Source of the DNA: Talpa occidentalis
Taxonomy: Eukaryota; Chordata; Mammalia; Eulipotyphla; Talpidae
Reading direction: 5' to 3'
Assembly: GCF_014898055.3 (NCBI RefSeq)
Contig: NW_023604295.1
Span: 135,934,676-135,998,675 of the forward strand
Length of the DNA stretch: 64,000 bases
This document shows positions 45,980-57,230 of this stretch, piece by piece. Below the pieces are notes generated by a model. That model ran no database searches. It worked only from the letters and a program-made list of their open reading frames with translations, and was not told where the DNA came from. The stretch's first letter is position 1. Each line of letters opens with the position of its first letter. The position numbers and the translations under genes are program-made.

Positions 45980-46445
45980 TTATGTTTTAATTTTTTATTG
46001 AGCTAACATCAGTTTACAACATTGTCTATGATTGAGAGGAATAGGATCACACTCCTTCTGATGTGTGTTACCTCACCACACCCACTACCAAGGAACACAT
46101 AGTCCTCCACCATTGTCCACTGGGCACTCTGCACATTTTGCTTTCCCCCATTGGTAGCCTCAATTCTATAGTTAGATTTTTAGGGTCTTTTTATTGGATT
46201 GGTTTTCTCTGACCCTTTGTTTTGATTCTCTGTATTCCACATATAAATGTAACCATCTCATATTTGCTTTTTTCCTTCTGACTAATCTCACTTATAGTAC
46301 CCTCCAGTTTCATCCATGTTGTTGCAAAAGGCAAGAAGTTATCTTTTGTACATCCGAGTAGAGTAGTGTTCCATTGTGTATCTAACTCCCTCTTCTTAAT
46401 TCAATCATCTCTCCTTGGACACTTAAGTTGAGCTTTTTTTAAAAA
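45980..46445 (-). mobile_element. L1 LINE 3' region
   Basis: Antisense L1 3' UTR and ORF2 end: 'ttattgagctaacatcagtt', 'tctgtattccacatataaat', 'tttcatccatgttgttgcaa' and 'gtagtgttccattgtgtatc'. Ends near an A/T-run at 46437-46450. Confidence 0.85.
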
Positions 46446-46554
46446 AAATGCCCTAAGGCTATTTCCTAATTGGGTATCATCACTCTCACTCATTTTGTAA
46501 TCTGTAATGATCTTTATCTTTCTGAGTTTTTTGTTTGTTTGTTTATTTGTTTTT

Positions 46555-46672
46555 GGCTGTTGTCTATCTCATCCACCAGACTCTAAGTTCCATAAAGAGA
46601 CCTAGTGCATTTTCTTACTCACTGTTGGCAAATTATAGGCTCTCAATAAATATTTATAGAATAAAATGACAG
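46555..46672 (+). mobile_element. L2 LINE 3' end
   Basis: 'ccaccagactctaagttcca' to 'ggctctcaataaatatttat' is an L2 3' end. Confidence 0.8.
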
Positions 46673-49038
46673 AAATGATATATTAAGATAATTTGGGATT
46701 AAACCAAACTGTTTAAGTGAAAATGGAACCAAACTATTTAAGCTAATATGTGCTTTGAATATATAAGCATATATCAGCCAAAACCCATCCCCACAAAAAT
46801 TATCTCTAGTTTTGCTTATGTGGAGTTTTACATCTTTAAATGAATAAAATTAAGCATTCATTTTAAATAATGGGAATTGAAATGAACTTTTAAAGTTCCA
46901 GAAAATAGCTATTTCAAGATTTCTAAAAGGAGGACATTATTTTCATGTTGTCATAGTTTACAGAAAATAATTTCATTCTAGTTCCCACATCTTGTATCTC
47001 CCTTTTGATCATTGCTTAATATTCACTTGCTATTACCAAATTTATTAAAATATTAGTCCAGTCATCTGAATCTAAAGCTTAGCTTCAATCTCATGTAGTT
47101 TTCCAGCATTTTCATCTGTTACTTTCATAAACATATTTGACTTGCTAAGCAAGAACATTTTTTCTACGTAAAATGCTGGCATAAATGAGCAGCCCCCAAC
47201 ACCCACTTACACAGAATTTTCAAGATTCTTAACATAAGATACAGAATAACTATAAACGTACTAAATAAATGACTATGGTTTTGTTTGTGGAAGTTGTGCA
47301 GGATAACTTGTTCAACTGATTTATGAGCTCATCCCTGGTGGATATGAGTGCACATAACTTCTGGAAGCCTGCTGAAGTATATAAAGTGTTGCCTGTTTCA
47401 GAAAGTCAGTTTACCCTACAAGGTACTTGTATTTTCATCCTGCCCTGAGAGGTGCTGATCACTCATTGTCTTTACTCATAAACATTGTATGTTTCCTAAA
47501 AAGATGTTCTGTAAACATGTACAGCAATGATTCATGATGAAAAGAAACAACTCCAGCTTACTTGAAAGTAGAATAGACAGTTTTTTTAAAAGTGTCTATA
47601 AACAAAGCATGTAGGATTGTACAGCATGTAGGATTGTACAAAAGATATCTAAGAAAGAATACTGATCCCTTGGGTGATGCCAGAGAATAACGATAAGCAC
47701 TGTTTTTGCAGAACAGCCAGAAAATAACCATGAAAACAATCCTCAAATACCCAAATCAGCAGCAATTTTACTCTATACCCCTGCAATTTACAGAGACTTT
47801 TAATAGCACTATAAATCTACTCTCAGATCAACTTCTCCATCTACTGGTTGAAGGTCACATTTTGATCTTGATTAGTTATAAAAATCATGAACTTGTATGT
47901 GTGAATGTTTTCCACGATGAACACATTATTAACTAAAGGCATAATTTACTCTTTAAATTATAATACAATATGAATCGAAGAATTGCAAGCTACATTTTTC
48001 AAAACTATCTACTATATGTGTGTCATCAAGCTTCACAATTTACAATGATATTGGAGGTTATTAATTTTATTATTATAGATATTAAATGCATGCTTATTTC
48101 TCAAGACATTTCATATATATGTATATATAATTTGACTGCTGAGGAATTTTATTTACTGTCATATGGCAAGGTGACTCTACTTACTCATCTTTACAGGCAC
48201 TTATGTTTTTACACATCAGAGATTCATTGTGTCTTTTTCCTCCATCTGTTTTCAAAACAGCCCTCAAATTGACAGATGATATTACTTAGAAAATCTTAAA
48301 GTGTGAGTTAGAAATCAGATTAAGAAATTAACTTCAGCTTAGTAAGAGGAGTTGTTTGGCAATCCGAAAATTGTACTAAATAAGCGAGAGCATAAACAGA
48401 CTTTCCCACAGCAAATTCTTGGTATCAGAGAATTTGACAAGCCTAACTACTTAGTCTGTCAACTGCTTTCGTGTTTTTATAAATTCCCCATAAGTATTAT
48501 ATCTGACCTGTCTTAAGCAATATATCCTCATCCTTCTTACTCACTGTGAGTGTCTGAAACTACAGAGTGCTATTTGATTGCCTTAACTGCCATCATAAAG
48601 CACCCTTGTAGTTCACAGAACTATTTTCTCACAGAAATAGGACCATGTTGACTTATTCTGATTTCTCCGATCCTCCATCCCATCTGTGCATTTTGTAAGG
48701 TGCTTTGTCATATTTTCTTATAAAATAATAATTATCTAGAAGGACATAATAGGTAACCCTGCTCGACATTGCTATAACAGATATTTGTTGCCTAATTTTT
48801 CAGTTCACGTTGCCATGATATAATTGCCAGTTAACACAAGGGTGATTCAACAGACAAGACTTGTCCACCTGTTGTCACCATCTCCATGCCTAAATGTAGT
48901 GGATATTTCATTCCAGCTCCTATCAATACGGTGGAACTCTTGGTGAAATACTGAATGACATGAGTATCCCATGCTATTTTTTATTTTTAAAACGGCTTCA
49001 CCTGCAAATGGAAATACTGTTCAAAGTGAATATCACAT
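46673..49038. other. Unassigned AT-rich sequence
   Basis: The 100-codon frame at 47970-48272 is the longest here. It has no domain and I treat it as chance. Confidence 0.4.
47607..47640. repeat. Perfect 17-bp tandem duplication
   Basis: 'gcatgtaggattgtaca' occurs twice in immediate succession. Confidence 0.97.
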
Positions 49039-49050
49039 AATACATACACA

Positions 49051-49318
49051 GGGCCTCCCTGGTGGCGCAGTGGGTCGAGCGCAGCACTGTGAAGCTGTCC
49101 ATGGCCTCTGCAGCGTGGTTCAATTCCCAGCTGGCCAGGGAGAAACCCACATGGCGAGGCAGACCTCTCCTGTCTCACTCGCTGCTCCCCTCAGCAGTGT
49201 ACTTCATCTGTCTGTCTGCCTGTTCTGCTCCCCACTCTGTCTCTGGTGAATCCTCTCACCCTCCTGCATCTCTAGCCTGTACCTCAGCTCTTGTATAAAT
49301 AAATAAATCTTAAAAAAA
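49051..49318 (+). mobile_element. tRNA-derived SINE, subfamily A
   Basis: Head 'gggcctccctggtggcgcag', B box slightly altered ('tggttcaattccc'), body and tail complete. Perfect target duplication 'aatacatacaca' at 49039-49050 and 49319-49330. Confidence 0.96.
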
Positions 49319-49344
49319 AATACATACACATGCTCATGTTCAAT

Positions 49345-49600
49345 CATGCACTCCTGAAGTTTATATAATATTGTAATGCAATGTTACTTCAGTAAAAAAA
49401 TAAAAATAAATAGATGTGCTATTGTGAGTTAGCAGAGGAGAAGCAGAGGGGAAGGGTGGAGTGAGGGCATGAGGGGTACTGTGGCAGTGTGGTACACTGG
49501 AGCATTGGTGGTGAGCGAGAACATGCACATGTTGAGGTGTGAAGCTGTACCACAAAATTACGTAGTTATGTAAATGAATGGTAAATCAGTACATTTTGAG
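49345..49600 (+). mobile_element. Possible L1-like 3' fragments
   Basis: 'gcaatgttacttcagtaaaa' with an A-rich end at 49395-49410 looks like an old L1 tail. 49490-49580 ('gcacatgttgaggtgtgaag') has a similar flavour. Assignment is weak. Confidence 0.3.
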
Positions 49601-49819
49601 GGGAAAAGAGGAATGTGTGTAAGGGGAGTGGGTATGCACATGAAGACTTCCATCATTGGCGGTCCCTTAGGATTACCTATCAAGGTCAAGGGGAATGTTC
49701 CAAGAGTTTATAAACAGTTTAGAAGAAAGGAAAAGTGAAACAGATAGAGATTTGAAGCAATTCAAGAGTCTTTGAAGGAATATTTTTAAAAATTCAGAGA
49801 GTGTGACTTGTGCTTCTAG

Positions 49820-49985
49820 GGCAATATTTTCAAATATTACAGTCCCTATGAATCACCCTGAGATCTTGTTAAAAGCATGTTCTGAGTCCATAGGTCTGGG
49901 CAGGGCCTTTGAGTCTGTGTCTAACAAGCTCCCAGGTGTGCTGAGGCTGCAGGTTCTGGCTAAGTTTGGTAGCTTGACTTAGAAA
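49820..49985 (+). mobile_element. MER5A-like hAT element
   Basis: 'tccctatgaatcaccctgag', 'ccataggtctgggcagggcc' and 'caagctcccaggtgtgctga' followed by 'ttggtagcttgacttagaaa' follow the MER5A order. Terminal repeats are worn. Confidence 0.75.
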
Positions 49986-50034
49986 CACCAACGAAGGGAG
50001 GGAGGGGCTGTAAGGCTACCTTTTAAGCTTACAA

Positions 50035-50300
50035 GTCATTACTTTTTATTTCCTTTTGCCTTGTCATTTAATAAGTTATTGAGGTCACATTGATTTGTAA
50101 CAGTTTATAGGTTTCACTTATACATCATTACAGTTCAACACTGTATGTACTTTGTTGTATTCAATACCAATGTCTAATCCCATCCTTCATCATATAACTG
50201 ACCCAGTTAGGGTAACTTAACACCCTCTTCCACCTCCCCTTCTGATGACTGCTAATTTGGTCTTTCAGTATAAAGTTTATTTTTGTTTCACTTAGTCCAT
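50035..50300 (-). mobile_element. L1 LINE 3' UTR fragment
   Basis: 'ttattgaggtcacattgatt', 'taacagtttataggtttcac' and 'ttcaataccaatgtctaatc' correspond to antisense old L1 3' UTR. Confidence 0.75.
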
Positions 50301-50369
50301 TCCTTTATGAAATATTTTTGTTGACAAAGAATAGGAGACAGTGTATTTACTTCTAAAGTAATGAAATCA

Positions 50370-50652
50370 CGGGCGTCCCCTGGTGGCGCAGCGGTTGAGT
50401 GCTGGGCTGCGAAGTTCGATCCCTGGTGGGATCCATGTAGCTCATGTCCTACAGCACGGTTCAATCCCCGGCCACCGTGCAAGGGTCCCACATGGCGCAC
50501 AGACCTCTCCTGCCACACCCACTGCTCCCCTCAGCAGTGTACTTCATCTGTCTGCCTGTTCTGCTCTCCACTGTGTCTCTGGTGAATTCTCTCGCCCTCC
50601 CGACTTCTGACTGCACCCAGTGCTTGTATAAATAAATAAATAAATAAATCTT
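50370..50652 (+). mobile_element. tRNA-derived SINE, subfamily B, duplicated B-box region
   Basis: Head 'gggcgtcccctggtggcgca'. A first B-box-like 'gttcgatccctgg' at 50414 is followed by ~35 foreign bases and a second 'ggttcaatccccgg' at 50458. Body and tail are of subfamily B. Perfect 16-bp target duplication 'taaagtaatgaaatca' at 50354-50369 and 50653-50668. Confidence 0.95.
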
Positions 50653-50668
50653 TAAAGTAATGAAATCA

Positions 50669-52197
50669 TTGCATATTATTCATTTACATTTGTTGAACAT
50701 TTTGCAAGTAACCTCTTTAGTGATTTCATAGCTATTTTGCCCACACACATACGTCAGCTACAACTTTGGAAACATCTGCATTTCTGAATAAGATACCATT
50801 TGTCGTATTTAAGTATTTTGAGTTGATTTTTATTTGCACTAAAGAAAAATAGTTCAGAAAAGAAGTTACTCACTCTTTAATAAGGTTTAATGGAGCAATA
50901 CACAAATAAGGATTATCAGGAGAGGGGATTGAGAATTGATACCTTATAGTAAATGCAATGATTTAAAATAAATCATTTGAATACAAAGAAATGGATTGCA
51001 AAGACTGTATGAAAATTAGTGTTTTCAATGTAGAACTATAGCTCATGTCCTTATCAACCCCAATCCACAAAGACTATGCTCACTTTCCATAATTTTGTGG
51101 AGGATTTATTTTAAAACCTTAGTGAATACAGAACTTTCAGAGAAAACCAATAGTAAAAGACTTGTACTATTTTACCTTATCACTTTTCAGAAAACTTCTC
51201 ATGAGCATTTACATTAATAATAGCAGTTCTTCCCTGTGCTCAAAAAAGTACAGGAAATGACTTAAAATTGCACTCAAAAAATTCTTAGAGTCAGTTCTAT
51301 TGCTAAACCATGGGCTTAAGTATTAGCAATTTTAATTTAAATTCCCATTGCAGATTTTTTTTTTATGTTTGAAGATATCCTTCCATCAATATCTATCGCT
51401 TCTTTTTTTATTATTTACCAAAGAAGAATTGTTAGTGTTCTCTGAGAGCAACCTTTACTAAAATGCTAATTTAAAAAAAAAAAACTTTTGCATAAAAAAG
51501 TTAGTAGAATTTAACGCATTGTGACATATTTACTCTTAATTGCACATAAACTGCCATTCTTGTTCCTCATGGTGCTGTAGGTTTTCTGTTAGGTATTATT
51601 GTCATAAATAGCAGAGGTTGACGTGTTTGTGAATTTAGTATTCTTGTAGAATATAAAACATATGGCCTCACAGTCCTAGTAACTGAATTCAGATGTAGCA
51701 AATGCTGGCAAAAAAGCTCCTGAGAATATTGCATGACCTAGGAATTCAACATAATCATCAACCAATCTTTGCAGTCTCATCGAAGTATAATACTCTACCT
51801 CTAGGCCTCTTGACCCTTCAAGGAGGCTTTGCCAAAAGGAGACTGAGGCTGCCAACTAGCATTTAAATGGGTGTTCTAAAGAAGATTTGACCTAGTGTGT
51901 TATGAGATTGTTTCTCTATTATTTGGCACCAAGCAATTAAGTAGTGGTTTCTTTTTCTTTTCCACAGTACTTTCTTCCAATTAAAGAATGACTATTCACT
52001 TCTTGTGTTAAATAAAATAAGTTATTTTCATGAAAAATCACTAATATTGTGATTCAAAAAAATTTAAGAGCTAAAATGAAACCATATAAAGAGAATTAAC
52101 CCTGGTTGCATTGTAATACTGTATATTGAATGATAACTTGCTGGTTTGTGGGTATTTTGTTTCTCCCCAAGGGAGCTCTTTGCTTTCTTGACACCTC
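50669..52197. other. Unassigned AT-rich sequence
   Basis: No repeat or gene recognised. Confidence 0.4.
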
Positions 52198-52212
52198 AGA
52201 AATGAGTATGTT

Positions 52213-52485
52213 GGGCCTCCCCTGATAGTGCAGGTGGTTGAGAGCGCAGCACTGTGAAGCTGTCCGCAGCCTCTGCAATGCGGGTTTGATTCCAGCCAGC
52301 AGGCGAGATACCCACATGGCATGACAGACCTCTCTTGTCTCGCCCACTGCTCCCCTCAGCAGTATATTTTGGTCAGTCTGATTGTCCTGTTCCCCACTCT
52401 GTGTCTGGTGAATCCTCTCACTCCCCACACCTCTGGCCTGTACCCTGGTTCTTGTATGCATGAATAAATAAATCTTAAAAAAAAA
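52213..52485 (+). mobile_element. tRNA-derived SINE, subfamily A
   Basis: Head 'gggcctcccctgatagtgca', B box 'gggtttgattccag', body and tail complete. Target duplication 'agaaatgagtatg' at 52198-52210 and 52486-52498. Confidence 0.95.
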
Positions 52486-52498
52486 AGAAATGAGTATG

Positions 52499-54129
52499 CT
52501 TCCTCTCATATATCCTGTACTGATAATTGATGAGCATAGTTCTACTTATAAAAAAAAACATCAAATTTGAAGAGAACAGGGCTTTTCCAATACCATTCAC
52601 AAGGCTTATATGAAGTGTTTTATATCCTGAATGGTATAGTCCAAAGCTGGAACATTTTGAGAAAGAATTTAATTATTTAATTTTGTAAGTCAGTTTTTTA
52701 TATGATTATGATTATTTAATCATTGATATTGATTGATGGATATCTTAAAACATATGTATATGCGTGTTTATATATGTAATATATGTAAATATAATCTATA
52801 ATGCACATATTTAAAGTGAACTTAATTAAATGTGTAGAAGCACATGGTGTTTGATCTAAAGGTTCTACATAGTTTTCTAGAGAAAACTCAGTGCATAGTT
52901 ATATCAGAATCAAACAGCTGAATTTCAGATTGGAATTGTAGCAAGAAAATAAAGAGGGTTGCCCTCACTGTTTGTCTGTAGGTAACGTACCTAAAGCAAG
53001 ATAGAAGACTATTGAGTATCTGAAGATATTTTCTTTCTTATACTCTGTGTTTTCCTAATAATCTCCTGAATCTCTCTCTTTTGATTTGGGGGGGGCAGTC
53101 AACATTAATTTACTAGTGAATGTCATTGTGTTCTCAATGTTAAGATTAGCATTTTAAAGTTATAATTAATATACTCATAAATACAAGATTAGATTATCAC
53201 ACAATATTTGCTCCTCTAATCAATTGGAAATTGATAGCCATTCCCATAGTTGTTAAGTGCCATTACCATACAAATGTCTTGTTTTCAAAGAACCGTTGCT
53301 ACTATAACCTCTATACACACACAAATGTACACACACACACATATAATAAATAGGATAGACTTTATGTTGCAAGTCTACATTTAATTACACATTTCATTAT
53401 TAGTCTTCTCTACAGATTTCTAATCGAGTTAATCATTGTAACTTTTCCAGTCTCTGCAGGAGATATAGCCCAAGATTTTTAATGTTTTGTAGGATCATAT
53501 CATTGTGTCAACATGCTAGACACCTTTGTTTCTGGCACCTCTCAGGTACAGAAAATTAATGCAGCATATTGTGGCCTTGGCAGCATGATTCTTGACTTGC
53601 AACTGATTCATGTGTGCAGCAACCACAGTGAACAGCAAACTTTCACCAGAAACAGATGGAGGAATGATCTGTGCTCATTGCAGCAACCTCGCTACCATAT
53701 TATCCAGGAAAAACTGAGGTTTCTTCAAAATTGACCTCAATATGCTATTGGCCAGATTTGATTCACCTCAGGTGCCTGGGTCTCCCGAGCAAATAATCAG
53801 CACCAGCAAATGGACTTCTCTAGGTTTGCTCTCATTGGCGATTAAAACTCTGTTGCTAAGTCATACAACCATCAAATATTTTGCTATCTCTGTGTGACAA
53901 CACTTTCTATCCATTTATGATCTTAAAAGTAAATATCTTGACTTCTAACTCCCCCGCAATCCTATTACATGTGCTTTTCTGTTCTTAACCATATTTTTTC
54001 CCAGATAATTCAAACAATTAAAAAACATGATTTTAAAGTATAGGCTTAGGTAATAAAACACCCTTTGTTCTTGACTGCTTTCTTGAGAGACATATTTTTC
54101 TGTTAGCATCTGAGTATTATTCACATCAA
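52499..54129. other. Unassigned sequence with (CA)n; moderately GC-richer patch at 53510-53840
   Basis: A CA repeat lies at 53314-53344. The patch at 53510-53840 has no repeat I recognise and holds a 73-codon frame (53513-53734) without a known domain. It could be conserved noncoding DNA or an old pseudogene; I cannot tell. Confidence 0.35.
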
Positions 54130-54141
54130 AAAAGAAAACTA

Positions 54142-54390
54142 GGGCCTCCCCTGGTGGCGCAGGCGGTTGAGCACCACAATCTCTGCAGCGCCGGTTCAAT
54201 CCCCAGTCAGCCGGCGAGGGTCCCACATGGCGTGCAGACCTCTCCTGCCGCCCGCTGCTCCCCTCAGCAGTGTATTTCATCAGTCTGCCTGTTCTGTTCC
54301 CTGCTTTGTCTCTGGTGAATTCTCTCACCCTCCCATGCATCTGGCCTGTACCCCAGTTCTTATATAAATGAATAAATAAATTTTAAAACT
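54142..54390 (+). mobile_element. tRNA-derived SINE, A/B intermediate, small head deletion
   Basis: Head 'gggcctcccctggtggcgca' then a ~20-bp deletion before 'ctctgcagcgccggttcaat'. Middle looks like subfamily B ('gagggtcccacatggcgtgc'), the 3' part like A ('catctggcctgtaccccag'). Target duplication 'aaaagaaaacta' (54130-54141) and 'aaaaaggaaaacta' (54391-54404). Confidence 0.94.
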
Positions 54391-54404
54391 AAAAAGGAAA
54401 ACTA

Positions 54405-55004
54405 ACATTTTTCTTTCCAATACCTTAGTTCTGTGCTGTATAATATGATGTCTTACTGTCCTGTTTATTTCAATGTGACAGTGCTGTCAATCTGCTGGTA
54501 AGGGAAGTATTGTGAGTTGTATTTTTAATTTTCAGTCACTCATCTGCTTAAATACTTCCTCTTATTCCCATGATCATGAGCAGAATTTAATGAGAAAGAG
54601 ACTCAGACCAAGTCACAAAGTTAAACAGGTTCACCTTACATAATAGAATTTATGAAAGCCAATTTGTACCAAGTAGATAGATTAAGTAGACAGCATAGTA
54701 TGTCAAATAGGCAAATAAGTATTTTATAAACATTGTTAAAAGGCGCTATTTCTTTGCAAAGTATATGGTACGTAGAGCTGTCTCTAAGTCAAAGGATTTA
54801 GGTTTGTATATGGTTATTAATATTTCAACAACTAGGAAGAAAACCTTTTAGGCATATAAACATACTAGTGTAAATGCTATTGAAATTATTCCTGTTCAGC
54901 CAACAAATAGAGTAACTGTTACCAAAAAATATAAATAAATAAGTTTTCATAATGTGACTTGTTTAACTTTGGAACGTTACCTTAAACCTGCACTCTTTAT
55001 TTTA
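54405..55004. other. Unassigned AT-rich sequence
   Basis: No repeat or gene recognised. Confidence 0.4.
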
Positions 55005-55837
55005 GCCACCATTTATTCAGTCTGCACTTAATCAGGGCCTGCTAGTAGGTTCTTTGAAAGAAAATATAATTGGAGTGCTGGAGAATCTTTGTCTGTATTG
55101 AAAGATCAAGGTATTCTCTGTGGAAGTGATATTTAAGCTGTGAATTGAAGCATGGATAGGAGTTAAGCAGTAAAGTGTGGGTAGTTGAAATATACTAGTA
55201 GAGGAAGCAGTCTGTTGTAATATGAAATTGAAAGAGAGCTTTCCTATATTTCAGGAACTTAAAGAGGTCTTCTGTTCCTAGATCATTACAAACCAGATTG
55301 GAGACTTGTGAAGCAAGATCCAGATCAAACAGAATCTTGTAGCACATGTTCAGATTTATAAATTTTATCCTAAATTTAATGTCTAAATACCTGGAAAATA
55401 TTATAATAGGAAGAAATATGATTGTTCATGTATTGAAATAAAATCACTCTGGTTTTGTATGGAAAATGACTTGGAAGAGAGAATGTATACATACATGGCG
55501 AGAATGCAGGGACTTGCTGTGAGGGATTGCTGTGTGTTCTGAGGTTACCATAAGTAATGGATAGATTTGGGAAATGGCAATCCATCAACTTTTATGATGA
55601 CTGGAGATGTCAAGGTTGATGCCCCAGTGTGAGTTATTAGCAACTGGATGAGTAAAGGCACCACTTAAAAAGCAAGATATCATGGAGGAGGGGCAGGTTT
55701 AGATGTCAAACATTCTTGCTTGTAAGATGTTCTCAAAGATATATCAAGAAGACCTTTGTATATAATGGATCTCCAATTTGGAAGATGGATCATATTAAGA
55801 ATTTAACAGTGAATGTATTAATATCTAGATAAAATTT

Positions 55838-56369
55838 CTTTTTTTTTTTGCATGGAAGAGCTGGTGTGTAGGCCAGAGGTATGGGGAGGATGAGAGGATT
55901 CCAGAGACAGAGTGGGGAGCTGAACAGGTGGATTTACTGAAACACACTGCTAGAGGGAGAAGTGGGTGACACGAGAGGTCTGCTGCACCATATGTGGGTT
56001 TGGTCGGGGGATTGAACTCAGTTTGCCGTGGTCATAACACTCAAATTTAACCTGTAGGCCATGGGCCTCCCCTGGTGGCGCAGCAGTTGAGCACTGGGCC
56101 TCTGCAGTGCCAGTTCAATCCCTGGCCGCCGGTGAGTGTCCCACATGGCACGCAGACCTCTCCTGCTGCGCCTGCTGCTCCCCTCAGCAGTGCATTTCGG
56201 TCCTTCTGCCTGTTCTGTTCCCTGCTCTGGCTCTGGTGGGTTCTCTCACCCTCCTGCACTTCTGACTGTACCCAGTGCTTGTATAAATAAATAAATCTTA
56301 AAAAAAAAAAAGGAAAAAAGAAAGTTTGCTGGAGCAAACACTTTACCTGTAGGCCACCAGGGAGGCTCC
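55838..56369 (-). mobile_element. Old tRNA-derived SINE, split by a younger SINE
   Basis: Minus-strand copy: T-tail at 55838-55850 to 56062, then the head 'aggccaccagggaggct' at 56350-56366. It is more diverged than the other copies, which fits its being the target of the younger insertion. Confidence 0.88.
56063..56312 (+). mobile_element. tRNA-derived SINE, subfamily B, nested in an older SINE
   Basis: Head 'gggcctcccctggtggcgca' with a small deletion before 'cctctgcagtgccagttcaa', subfamily B body, tail 'ataaataaatctt' plus A-run. Target duplication 'ttaacctgtaggcca' (56047-56061) and 'tttacctgtaggcca' (56342-56356). Between tail and right duplication lies a short hairpin gtttgct-gg-agcaaac. 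Confidence 0.94.
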
Positions 56370-57230
56370 CCTAGATGAAATTTCAATCCATAAAGTTGCG
56401 TTCAGAAAGAGTTTAAAGTTAGAAGGCAGTCAATATAGAACTTGAAAAGTTATCGTATGATAGTATGAGAAAAACCAGTACAGAATGACACCATAGTGAC
56501 CAAGAGATCAAAGGACTTCAATTCCCTAGTCATGGTGAATGCAACTAAGGAGTCACATAAAGCGCATGTCCCTTTGATTTGCTAATACTGGATTATTGGT
56601 GACCTTAAATTGGTGACCTTACATATATAATTTTTTTACTGGAAAGTATAAAAGGAGACTAGAAATTGTAAGAAATTTCTGGTTTGAGAAGTGTGGCTTT
56701 TCATAGGATTGGAAAGATTAATATAGAAGCCATTAAATATGCTCTTTGTTTCCATGTAAATCAAATAGCCTAAAGTTTATTTGATTTGATTATTGATGGG
56801 TATCCAGTATTGGAAGATATGCAGGAGAAATAATAATAGTGGATTATTGATTAATCAGTGAATGACATACCTGAATCCCTAACAAAGAAGGTCCAGAAAC
56901 TATATGGAAAACTAGACGTTTGTCATAAAAAGGAGGTGTTTCTTCCATTTTTATGGCAAAAGAGATGACTTTGCTGATGGAGTGAAGAAAAGCATTCATG
57001 AGAATAAGGGTAGAGAGGTTAGATCAAAGGTCACATGAAGAAAATATATAACAGATGTTGAAGAAAACTAGAAAACATGCTACTGGTAGAAGTAAGTAAC
57101 ACTGACAGGAGACCTAGGGTACTCCACAGAATTTGGTGATATTCAATCTGAAGAAAGTGGAGTGATTATTTAGTGAGCTAAAAGATATTAGATTTTGATC
57201 AAAGTTGTATTTGAATGTGGTTCATTCTCT

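Larger units (their letters stand above)
55005..57230 (-). mobile_element. Long L2 LINE remnant, interrupted by SINEs
   Basis: Plus-strand text gives antisense L2 in order: 'ccaccatttattcagtctgc', 'tgatatttaagctgtgaatt', 'agaatcttgtagcacatgtt', 'taaaatcactctggttttgt', 'ggggcaggtttagatgtcaa', then beyond the SINE nest 'ccaagagatcaaaggacttc' and 'attggtgaccttaaattggt'. The left ~1.6 kb is firmer than 56650-57230. No frame remains. Confidence 0.7.

Noticed and set aside
52096..52509. 137-codon minus-strand frame
   Set aside because: It is the antisense translation of a SINE plus flank.
53945..54340. 131-codon minus-strand frame
   Set aside because: Half is antisense SINE and the rest is AT-rich flank.
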